This document shows, one piece after another, positions 37,762-44,401 of a DNA stretch of 44,401 nt. The stretch's first letter is position 1. The number at the start of each line of letters is the position of its first letter. The stretch comes from Halioglobus sp. (GTDB lineage: Bacteria > Pseudomonadota > Gammaproteobacteria > Pseudomonadales > Halieaceae), in assembly GCA_029287595.1 (NCBI GenBank), contig JARFQU010000148.1, forward strand, positions 1 to 44,401. The letters are read 5' to 3'. Under the pieces are notes generated by a model. It did no database searches, had not been told where the DNA came from, and saw only the letters and a program-made list of their open reading frames with translations. A program made the translations under genes and the position numbers.

Positions 37762-37776
37762 GACCTGGATGGGGAA
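37762..37776 (+). repeat. 15-nt direct repeat, copy 2
   Basis: Second exact copy of GACCTGGATGGGGAA, 198 bp downstream of the first, leading into the 12-bp terminal hairpin. Confidence 0.85.
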
Positions 37777-37903
37777 AACTTTGTTTTCCCCATCATTCAC
37801 GCCCCCCCTGACTCGTAGCGCTCACCTCCCGCCGGGGACTCCCGCGGAATTTCTATGTTAAACTGCGCCGCATTACGACCACCGCCACAGGCCGAAACTT
37901 CCA

Positions 37904-39199
37904 TTGAACGTCATCCCCCGGGACCAACACTGCATCTCCCGCAAGAATATCAGTGACAGTGCCCTGAAGGTGATGTCACGCCTGCGCAGCCAGGGCCACC
38001 AGGCTTACCTGGTCGGTGGCGCTGTCCGCGACCTGCTGCTGGGCGGCCACCCCAAAGATTTCGATATCGCCACGGATGCCACTCCAGAAGCGATACACGC
38101 GCTGTTTCGCAACTCTCGCATCATCGGTCGCCGCTTCCGTATCGTGCACGTGCGCTTTGGCCGCGAAATCATCGAGGTCACCACTTTCCGCGGGCATCAC
38201 GACAGCGGCGACGAGGACAGCGCGGAGCGCGGCGGCAATCACTCCCGCCAGTCCGCCAGCGGATTACTGCTGCGCGACAACGTGTACGGCACCCTGGAAG
38301 AAGATGCAGTACGCCGCGACCTGACCGTCAATGCACTGTATTACGATTCCGGCAAGTTTGAGGTGTTTGATCACGTGCACGGCCTGGAAGACCTGCAGCG
38401 CCGCAGCATCTGCGTGATCGGAGATCCAGCCGTGCGTTTTCGCGAGGACCCGGTGCGTATGCTGCGCGTGGTGCGCTTTGCCGCCAAACTCGATTTCAGC
38501 GTGGACAAGACCACGGCAAAGGCCATACCCCGCTGCTCCCACCTGCTGGCCGAGATTCCCGCCGCGCGCCTGTTCGATGAATTCCTGAAGTTGTTTCTCG
38601 CCGGACACGCCGCCGCCACCCTGGATAAATTGCGCGAGTACAAATTGCTGCAGTACCTTTTTCCACAAAGCCAGGAGGCCCTGCAGCGCGACAGTCATGC
38701 ACTGGCACTGCTGCGCGCCGCTATGGGCAATACCGATCAGCGTATTGCCCAGGAAAAGCCAGTGACCCCCGCATTCATCCTGGCAGCGCTGCTGTGGCCA
38801 ACGGCCAAGAAAACCGCGACACACCTGCAGCAGCAGGGCGAACCGCCCATGGTTGCCATGAACAACGCGGCGCACCAGACCATCTCCGAGGCGGCACGGC
38901 ATATTTCCATCCCGCGCCGCTTCAGCCAGCCCATGCGGGAAATCTGGGAGTTCCAGCTGCGACTGCAGCGCAACCACGGGCGCAAGGCGGCGGAATTGGT
39001 CGATCACCGGCGTTTCCGCGCCGCCTACGATTTCCTGCTGCTGCGAGAGCAGGCAGGTGAGGAAACCGGCAACCTTGGCAGCTGGTGGACAACATTTCAG
39101 GAATTACCCATGGAACAGCGCCTGCAGCAGGCTACAGATGGCAAGGGCAGTCCCGGCGGACGACGCACCCGTACCCGCCGCTCCAATCGCAGTACATGA
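37904..39199 (+). CDS. pcnB: Poly(A) polymerase I
   Basis: Adds poly(A) tails to RNA 3' ends, promoting decay. The 431-aa protein begins VIPRDQHCISRKNISD...AYLVGGAVRDLLLG, with the nucleotidyltransferase motif KDFDIATDATPEAI (catalytic Asp pair), RRFRIVHVRFG, and an RNA-binding middle region; the tail is basic (RRTRTRRSNRST). The start is TTG at 37904: no ATG or GTG lies between it and the upstream in-frame TAA (37859-37861). E. coli pcnB also uses a rare start (AUU), which limits its expression. Its stop overlaps the folK ATG. Confidence 0.93.
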   Translation: MNVIPRDQHCISRKNISDSALKVMSRLRSQGHQAYLVGGAVRDLLLGGHPKDFDIATDATPEAIHALFRNSRIIGRRFRIVHVRFGREIIEVTTFRGHHDSGDEDSAERGGNHSRQSASGLLLRDNVYGTLEEDAVRRDLTVNALYYDSGKFEVFDHVHGLEDLQRRSICVIGDPAVRFREDPVRMLRVVRFAAKLDFSVDKTTAKAIPRCSHLLAEIPAARLFDEFLKLFLAGHAAATLDKLREYKLLQYLFPQSQEALQRDSHALALLRAAMGNTDQRIAQEKPVTPAFILAALLWPTAKKTATHLQQQGEPPMVAMNNAAHQTISEAARHISIPRRFSQPMREIWEFQLRLQRNHGRKAAELVDHRRFRAAYDFLLLREQAGEETGNLGSWWTTFQELPMEQRLQQATDGKGSPGGRRTRTRRSNRST

Positions 39200-39696
39200 T
39201 CACTGCCTATATCGCCCTGGGCAGCAACCTGCAGAACCCCGAACACCAGTTGCGCAGCGCCGTGACTGCCCTGGCCGCACTTCCTGACTCCAGGCTACAA
39301 CAGGTCTCCAGCGTGTACCGCAGCGCGGCGGTGGGCCCGGGGGCGCAACCGGATTATCTCAACGCGGTGGCAAGACTGCTGACTACACTGCCCCCCGAGA
39401 CCCTGCTGGACGCATTACAGCGACAGGAGCAGGCTCAGGGGCGCACCCGCAACATTCGTTGGCAGGCCCGCACGCTGGACCTGGACATCCTGCTCTACGG
39501 GAGTGCGATAATCGAGACAGAGCGCCTGACAATACCCCACGGGGCCCTGGGCCGGCGTAATTTCGTGCTGTACCCGCTGCTGCAGGTTTGCCCGGCGAAT
39601 TTTGTGCTGCCCGACGGAACAGATCTTGATACATTAGTACGCGACTGCCCCGTGGGGGACCTGGAAAAGACCGGGTTACAATTGCACGATAATTGA
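39196..39696 (+). CDS. folK: HPPK, 6-hydroxymethyl-7,8-dihydropterin pyrophosphokinase
   Basis: Transfers pyrophosphate from ATP to 6-hydroxymethyl-dihydropterin in folate synthesis. The 166-aa protein starts MITAYIALGSNLQNPEHQL and contains the HPPK signature RNIRWQARTLDLDILLYG. The ATG overlaps the pcnB stop (ATGA), the usual pcnB-folK arrangement. An earlier in-frame ATG inside pcnB is not used. Confidence 0.95.
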   Translation: MITAYIALGSNLQNPEHQLRSAVTALAALPDSRLQQVSSVYRSAAVGPGAQPDYLNAVARLLTTLPPETLLDALQRQEQAQGRTRNIRWQARTLDLDILLYGSAIIETERLTIPHGALGRRNFVLYPLLQVCPANFVLPDGTDLDTLVRDCPVGDLEKTGLQLHDN

Positions 39697-39705
39697 CCGG
39701 AGAGA

Positions 39706-40404
39706 GTGGAGAGCCAGGTCCGGATGCGCGACAGCAAGACCATTAATATCGACCTCAAGGGGCGCACACCACCGGCATTCATCGCCGTGGAAGGCCCTAT
39801 AGGCGTGGGCAAAACCACGCTTGCGGAAAAACTGGCATCCAGCTTTAACTACGAAACCCTGCTCGAAGACACCGAAGAAAACCCTTTCCTGGAAAATTTC
39901 TACCGCAACCGCAAACAGGCGGCCCTGGCCACGCAATTATTCTTCCTGTTCCAGCGGGCACAGAAAATACAGGATATGCGCCAGGCGGATATTTTCGAAC
40001 CGGTGCGCGTGTCGGATTTCCTGGTGGAAAAAGACCCCTTGTTCGCCCGCATTAACCTGGAGCGGGAGGAGTTTCAACTGTACGAAAAGGTCTATCAGCA
40101 GATGACCATTGATGCGCCGCGGCCGGACCTGGTTATTTACCTGCAGGCCTCTACCGACGTGCTGCTGTCGCGCATCAACAGCCGCGGTTTAGCCTCCGAA
40201 CAGGGCATAGATCGCGACTATCTGGAGCGTTTGAACGAAGTGTACAGTGAGTTCTTTCTATATTACGATGGCGCTCCTTTACTGATCGTGAATGCCAGTC
40301 AAATCGACCTGGTAAACGGCGAGTCGGATTACAAACACTTGGTGGACTACATGCTCGACATTCGCAGCGGCCGCCACTACTTCAATCCCACGTTTTTCGG
40401 ATAG
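39706..40404 (+). CDS. Deoxynucleoside kinase
   Basis: A 232-aa kinase of the dCK/dGK family that phosphorylates deoxynucleosides for salvage. The P-loop GPIGVGKTT is at 30-38, with EDTEENPFLENFY, the DRS/ERE-like block around 85-125 (VSDFLVEKDPLFARINL), and the lid RINSRGLASEQGIDRDYLERLNE. The GTG start follows CCGGAGA; an ATG at 39724 is an alternative. Gaps of 9 bp to folK and 4 bp to panB suggest one operon. Preferred base is unknown. Confidence 0.88.
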   Translation: MESQVRMRDSKTINIDLKGRTPPAFIAVEGPIGVGKTTLAEKLASSFNYETLLEDTEENPFLENFYRNRKQAALATQLFFLFQRAQKIQDMRQADIFEPVRVSDFLVEKDPLFARINLEREEFQLYEKVYQQMTIDAPRPDLVIYLQASTDVLLSRINSRGLASEQGIDRDYLERLNEVYSEFFLYYDGAPLLIVNASQIDLVNGESDYKHLVDYMLDIRSGRHYFNPTFFG

Positions 40405-40408
40405 CAGC

Positions 40409-41200
40409 ATGGGTAAGGTCACCATCAGCACCCTGGACAAGAAGAAAGCCGCCGGGGAAAAATTTGTCTGCATCACCGCTTACGATGCCACCTTTGCCAG
40501 GGTCATCTCCGAAGCCGGAGCGGAGACCATTCTGGTGGGGGACTCCCTGGGTATGGTTTTGCAGGGGCATGACAGCACTATCCCGGTGACCATTGAGCAT
40601 ATGGGCTACCACACCGAGTGTGTTTCCCGCGCCGCCCCGGACTCGCTGGTGATGGCCGACATGCCTTTCATGACCTACTCCACCCCGGAGCAGGCCATGG
40701 AGAACGCCACACACCTGATGCAGGCCGGCGCCCAGATGGTGAAAATGGAAGGCGGGACCTGGCTCAGTGACACCATCAGTATGCTGGTGGAACGCGGCGT
40801 CCCCGTATGCGCACACCTGGGCCTCACCCCACAGTCAGTCAATGCCTTTGGCGGCTTCAAGGTTCAGGGCCGCACCCCCAAGGAGGCAAAATCCATCCTT
40901 GCGGACGCGGTTGAGATCCAGGATGCGGGTGCCAGCCTGCTGGTGCTCGAGTGCGTCCCCTCCAACCTCGCCAGCGACATCAGTCGCAAACTGGACATTC
41001 CGGTAATCGGTATCGGTGCCGGCCCGGGCACCGACGCCCAGGTACTGGTAATGCACGACCTGCTGGGGCTGTCCGACCATACCGCGCGTTTCGTGCAGAA
41101 CTTTATGGATGGCCAGAGCACCATCCAGGGTGGACTGAAGGCATTTGTCGACGCGGTTAAGGCCGGTGATTATCCCCGGGAAGAACACAGCTACACCTGA
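40409..41200 (+). CDS. panB: Ketopantoate hydroxymethyltransferase
   Basis: First committed step of pantothenate synthesis, adding a hydroxymethyl group from methylene-THF to 2-oxoisovalerate. The 263-aa protein has the Mg-binding LVGDSLGMV and DMPFMTY, KMEGG, GLTPQSVNAFGGFKVQG and the terminal block IPVIGIGAGPGTDAQVLV. It is the last gene of the pcnB-folK-dNK-panB run and is followed by a hairpin, separating it from panC. Confidence 0.96.
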   Translation: MGKVTISTLDKKKAAGEKFVCITAYDATFARVISEAGAETILVGDSLGMVLQGHDSTIPVTIEHMGYHTECVSRAAPDSLVMADMPFMTYSTPEQAMENATHLMQAGAQMVKMEGGTWLSDTISMLVERGVPVCAHLGLTPQSVNAFGGFKVQGRTPKEAKSILADAVEIQDAGASLLVLECVPSNLASDISRKLDIPVIGIGAGPGTDAQVLVMHDLLGLSDHTARFVQNFMDGQSTIQGGLKAFVDAVKAGDYPREEHSYT

Positions 41201-41225
41201 GCACCCCCCCCCCGCAGCTCAGCAT

Positions 41226-41245
41226 GCCCGTCTTCACGGACGGGC
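41226..41245 (+). terminator. Hairpin after panB
   Basis: GCCCGTC (41226-41232) pairs with GACGGGC (41239-41245) around a 6-nt loop. A run of 10 C residues lies just upstream. No U-tract. Confidence 0.45.
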
Positions 41246-41269
41246 AAAGCCTGCAATGTGTCGCATGAA

Positions 41270-41315
41270 CACATAATCAATCAGAATATTGCTTCTTTTG
41301 GTAACAGATTATGTG
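41270..41315. repeat. Inverted repeat in the panB-panC gap
   Basis: CACATAATC (41270-41278) and GATTATGTG (41307-41315) are perfect inverted 9-mers, 28 bp apart, in the AT-rich 259-bp gap. The gap otherwise shows only the hairpin and, presumably, the panC promoter. Confidence 0.5.
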
Positions 41316-41459
41316 AATTTTTCATGAAAATGCGTTGCCGGGTGCAAAACCTTGCGGCATACTGCCCAACCTGCCCGAGGCTGGCCCTGGACAGGAAATA
41401 AAGCTAGTGTTTCTTACTGGTTTAGCGTCACCGTTCCGTACCGTAGGGATAAGGTAGAT

Positions 41460-42344
41460 ATGCGAACTTACAGCACCAACGCTAAGTTACAGTCCGCACT
41501 TCGCGACTTTCGTCAGAAGGGCTCAAGCATTGCATTTGTCCCTACCATGGGCAATTTGCACCAGGGGCACCTGGACCTCGTGCGCAAGGCAAAACGCCTG
41601 TGTGACGTGGTTGTAGTCAGCATTTTTGTCAATCCTCTCCAGTTCGGCCCCAATGAAGACCTGGATGCCTATCCCCGCACCCTGTCTGCGGACAAGGAAA
41701 AGCTGTTTGCCGAGGGCGTGCAGGTGCTATACGCACCCGGGTTGGAGGAAATCTACCCCGAGGGTATGGCGGCACAGACCCAGGTGCAGGTACCCGATCT
41801 AGGTAATACCCTGTGCGGCAGCAGTCGACCGGGGCATTTTGACGGGGTCACCACGGTGGTCAGCAAGCTTTTCAATATCGTACAGCCGGATGTGGCTGTA
41901 TTTGGCGAGAAGGATTTCCAGCAGTTATCCATCGTGCGCAAGATGGTCAAAGACCTGTGCATGCCGATAGAAATTGTTGCAGTGGCCACGACCAGGGACG
42001 AGGACGGGCTGGCCAAGAGTTCACGCAACGGTTATCTCAACGACCAGCAGCGCAACATCGCGCCCGTGCTGCACCAGACCCTGAACAGTTGTCGCGAGGC
42101 CATCGCCTGCGGCTTCGACAATTTTCTGCAACTCGAGTCCCACGCCCGCATGAAATTGCTGCAGGCAGGATTTGAACCGGACTACTTCGCCATCCGCGAC
42201 GCCCGCACCCTGCTGGCAGTGACGGAAGATACCGAGGAAATTGCCATCCTGGCCGCGGCCCGACTCGGCGCCACCCGCCTCATAGACAACGTCAAGCTGG
42301 GCCTGAACCCGGTATCCGACTGGGGCATGCTGGCAGACGGCTGA
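41460..42344 (+). CDS. panC: Pantothenate synthetase
   Basis: Condenses pantoate and beta-alanine using ATP. The 294-aa protein has PTMGNLHQGHL (HIGH-type site), FVNPLQFGPNED, GxxRPGHFDGVTTVV and KDFQQLSIVRKMV, and the SSRNGYL block replacing KMSKS. The chosen ATG follows AAGGTAG; a longer frame starting at 41352 would include non-conserved sequence. It is separated from panB by 259 bp, so it likely has its own promoter. Confidence 0.96.
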   Translation: MRTYSTNAKLQSALRDFRQKGSSIAFVPTMGNLHQGHLDLVRKAKRLCDVVVVSIFVNPLQFGPNEDLDAYPRTLSADKEKLFAEGVQVLYAPGLEEIYPEGMAAQTQVQVPDLGNTLCGSSRPGHFDGVTTVVSKLFNIVQPDVAVFGEKDFQQLSIVRKMVKDLCMPIEIVAVATTRDEDGLAKSSRNGYLNDQQRNIAPVLHQTLNSCREAIACGFDNFLQLESHARMKLLQAGFEPDYFAIRDARTLLAVTEDTEEIAILAAARLGATRLIDNVKLGLNPVSDWGMLADG

Positions 42345-42413
42345 ACAGCAGTTCCGGAGCGCAAACTCTTCGACACACCCTACTCGCACCGGGGGCTTTA
42401 GACCTTGGTCGGC

Positions 42414-42441
42414 TTGCACTGTTGATCGGGCCAAGTATCAT
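42414..42441 (+). promoter_or_regulatory. Candidate sigma-70 promoter for acs
   Basis: TTGCAC (42414-42419) and TATCAT (42436-42441) are 16 bp apart, placing a start near 42448, about 30 nt before the acs ATG. AACATACAAGGGAAGG covers the ribosome site. Confidence 0.45.
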
Positions 42442-42476
42442 CCTGAGTTCACCTAACATACAAGGGAAGGGTCACC

Positions 42477-44401
42477 ATGTCTGAATTTCCTATCCATCCG
42501 GTTCCCGCGAACTTCAAGGATGCGCATATCAATGCGCAGCAGTACCAAAGCATGTATAAGCGCTCCATCGAGGACCCTGAAGGTTTCTGGGGTGAAATGG
42601 CCGGCGAATTCCTGTCCTGGGACCAGCCCTGGGACAAGGTAGTCGAATACGACTTCATCAAGGGCGAGGCCGCCTGGTTTGCCGGCGGCAAACTGAATGT
42701 CAGCTACAACTGCATAGACCGCCACCTGCCGGAGCGCGCCGGGCAGACCGCACTGATCTGGGAGGGGGACGATCCCGCGGACAGCAAGCACATCACCTAT
42801 GGTGAGTTGCAGGAACACGTGTGCAAACTGGCCAATGCGCTGAAATCCCGCGGTGTAAAAAAAGGCGACCGCGTCTGCATCTACATGCCGATGATCCCCG
42901 AGGCCGCTTACGCCATGCTGGCGTGCACCCGCATCGGAGCAGTTCACTCTATCGTCTTCGGCGGATTTTCGCCGGAAGCGTTGAAGGACCGCATCCTGGA
43001 CTCTGATTGCCAGACATTGATCACCGCAGACGAGGGGGTGCGCGGTGGCAAGAATATTCCACTGAAGATCAATGCGGATACGGCGCTGGCAGCCTGCCCC
43101 AATGTACACACCTGCCTGGTAGTCCAGCGCACCGGCAACAGCGTCGACTGGCAGGAAGGTCGCGATGTCTGGTACCACGATATCGTCGACAGCGCAGACA
43201 GTGACTGCCCTCCGGAATCGATGGATGCGGAGGATCCCCTGTTCATCCTCTACACTTCCGGCTCCACCGGCAAGCCCAAGGGTGTGTTGCATACCACCGG
43301 GGGTTACCTGCTACAAGCCAGCATGACCTTCAAATACGTCTTCGATTATCGCGAGGGCGAAATCTACTGGTGCACGGCAGATGTGGGCTGGGTCACCGGC
43401 CATACCTACATCGTCTACGGCCCACTGGCCAATGGCGCTATTTCCCTGATGTTCGAGGGTATACCGACCTACCCGGATGCCGGGCGCTGCTGGGACATAG
43501 TGGATAAGCACCAGGTCAATACCTTCTACACCGCACCCACCGCCATCCGCGCCCTGCAGGCCGTGGGCGACGAACCGGTCACCCGCAGCTCCCGCTCCAG
43601 CCTGAGACTGCTGGGCACAGTGGGAGAACCCATCAACCCGGAAGCCTGGACCTGGTATCACGAGGTGGTGGGAGACTCTCGCTGCCCTATCATCGATACC
43701 TGGTGGCAGACTGAGACCGGCGCCCATATGATCACCCCCCTGCCGGGAGCAACCGACCTCAAGCCGGGGTCGGCCACCTTCCCCTTCTTTGGCGTGGATC
43801 TCGCCCTGCTGGGCGAAGATGGCGCAGAAATCGAGGGGGCCGGTGCCGGTTACCTGGTTATCAAATCCTCCTGGCCCAGCCAGATCCGCTCAATATACGG
43901 CGACCACCAGCGCATGGTGGACACCTACTTCAGTAACTACCCCGGCTACTACTTCACCGGGGACGGCGCGCGCCGGGATGAAGATGGCTATTACTGGATT
44001 ACCGGCCGGGTGGACGACGTACTCAATGTTTCCGGTCACCGCATGGGCACTGCCGAAGTGGAGAGCGCACTGGTGCTGCACGATGATATCGCCGAGGCCG
44101 CCGTAGTCGGCTTCCCCCACGACATCAAAGGCCAGGGCATCTACGCCTATGTCACCCCGATGCAGGGCGTGGAACCAACGGAGGAACTGCGCGCCGAGTT
44201 GATTCAGCTATGCGTCAGGGAGATTGGCCCAATCGCCAAACCGGATGTCATCCAGTGGGCCCCGGGCCTGCCCAAGACCCGCTCCGGCAAGATCATGCGC
44301 CGCATACTGCGCAAGATCGCCGAGAACGAACTGGATAGCCTGGGGGACACCAGTACCCTGGCCGACCCCTCGGTAGTGGAAAACCTGGTGGCTGATCGAC
44401 C
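42477..44401 (+). CDS. acs: Acetyl-CoA synthetase (3' end cut by the window)
   Basis: Activates acetate to acetyl-CoA through acetyl-AMP. The reading frame is open to the window end: 641 codons, only a few short of a full-length Acs (about 645-652). Motifs: [17 protein letters not shown], the P-loop [11 protein letters not shown] (259-269), [41 protein letters not shown], and [11 protein letters not shown] near the C-terminus with Lys605, the residue equivalent to the acetylated Lys609 of Salmonella Acs. The ATG follows AAGGGAAGG. Proximity to panC resembles Pseudomonas, where acs is nearby. Confidence 0.96.
   Translation, partial: MSEFPIHPVPANFKDAHINAQQYQSMYKRSIEDPEGFWGEMAGEFLSWDQPWDKVVEYDFIKGEAAWFAGGKLNVSYNCIDRHLPERAGQTALIWEGDDPADSKHITYGELQEHVCKLANALKSRGVKKGDRVCIYMPMIPEAAYAMLACTRIGAVHSIVFGGFSPEALKDRILDSDCQTLITADEGVRGGKNIPLKINADTALAACPNVHTCLVVQRTGNSVDWQEGRDVWYHDIVDSADSDCPPESMDAEDPLFILYTSGSTGKPKGVLHTTGGYLLQASMTFKYVFDYREGEIYWCTADVGWVTGHTYIVYGPLANGAISLMFEGIPTYPDAGRCWDIVDKHQVNTFYTAPTAIRALQAVGDEPVTRSSRSSLRLLGTVGEPINPEAWTWYHEVVGDSRCPIIDTWWQTETGAHMITPLPGATDLKPGSATFPFFGVDLALLGEDGAEIEGAGAGYLVIKSSWPSQIRSIYGDHQRMVDTYFSNYPGYYFTGDGARRDEDGYYWITGRVDDVLNVSGHRMGTAEVESALVLHDDIAEAAVVGFPHDIKGQGIYAYVTPMQGVEPTEELRAELIQLCVREIGPIAKPDVIQWAPGLPKTRSGKIMRRILRKIAENELDSLGDTSTLADPSVVENLVADR

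Larger units (their letters stand above)
37505..37795 (+). ncRNA. CrcZ-like Hfq/Crc-sequestering small RNA (candidate)
   Basis: About 290 nt between the sigma-54 promoter and pcnB without a credible gene. Four A-rich motifs of the AAYAAYAA type are present: AATAAAAATAAATA (37517-37530), AATAAAAATAATA (37539-37551), AATAACAATAACA (37717-37729) and AAATAACAATAAC (37738-37750). Hairpins: GGGGAAG/CTTCCCC (37573-37590); ATGCCCAAA/TTTGGGCAT around 37645-37687; CATATAAAAA/TTTTTATATG at 37690-37712; and a 12-bp terminal GATGGGGAAAAC/GTTTTCCCCATC (37768-37794). In Pseudomonas CrcZ sits in this interval and titrates Hfq/Crc to relieve catabolite repression. No U-tail is obvious, so the 3' end is uncertain. 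Expression is not shown here. Confidence 0.8.

Noticed and set aside
37471-37800. 109-codon open frame on the minus strand over the candidate sRNA
   Set aside because: Low-complexity translation reflecting A/T-rich motifs and hairpins; the sigma-54 element and motifs point to the plus strand.
41202-41213. Run of about 10 C residues after panB as a phase-variation tract
   Set aside because: It lies outside any gene, downstream of a stop and before a hairpin, so slippage would have no obvious coding effect.

Overview
The window is high-GC, densely coded chromosomal DNA from a gammaproteobacterium, most likely a marine, Pseudomonas-related lineage of the Cellvibrionales/Halieaceae type. That placement is inferred from gene content and synteny; there is no rRNA to confirm it. 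Gene order from dksA to acs (dksA-gluQ-cbrX-cbrA-cbrB-[sRNA]-pcnB-folK-dNK-panB-panC-acs) resembles the Pseudomonas dksA-to-acs block, and leuS-lptE-holA is the usual gammaproteobacterial order. I saw no phage, IS element, CRISPR array, tRNA or rRNA.

Layout. 1-4.1 kb: leuS, lptE, holA. 4.2-14.4 kb: an SOS mutagenesis region in which imuA, imuB and dnaE2, normally one operon, are scattered over about 10 kb, each behind its own LexA box (tandem at imuA, embedded in a 42-bp palindrome at dnaE2). The interruptions are (i) an OsmC-family tandem duplication whose second copy lost the first active-site Cys, a GFA-family protein and a DUF2788 membrane protein, and (ii) on the minus strand, a small membrane protein behind a cyclic-di-GMP-I riboswitch, an MBL-fold/SGNH-esterase pair, and an internally deleted ybaK pseudogene. 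14.5-18.2 kb: a DUF3604 exported protein, a membrane-anchored esterase and a PCMT with a signal peptide. 18.3-21.4 kb: argG divergent from pyrC-rnt. 21.4-26.2 kb (minus): an overlapping operon mpl, MMPL/RND exporter, ykgJ-like and Lon-N-domain genes. 26.4-28.4 kb: PPi-dependent phosphofructokinase followed by inorganic pyrophosphatase. 28.4-31.0 kb (minus): aminotransferase, sfsA, M15 peptidase. 31.2-44.4 kb: dksA, gluQ, cbrX-like, cbrA, cbrB, a non-coding region, pcnB-folK-deoxynucleoside kinase-panB, panC and acs (cut by the window end).

The strongest unusual locus is the 0.55-kb gap between cbrB and pcnB. It has a well-formed sigma-54 -24/-12 element, upstream inverted GTTAC/GTAAC sites, and then a transcript-like region with four A-rich AAYAAYAA-type Hfq/Crc motifs and two hairpins that share a 15-nt repeat. 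This is what a CrcZ-type decoy RNA driven by CbrB would look like, at the same position as in Pseudomonas but with a two-module design. The second is the c-di-GMP riboswitch in front of a tiny membrane protein. The third is the dispersed ImuA/ImuB/DnaE2 regulon.
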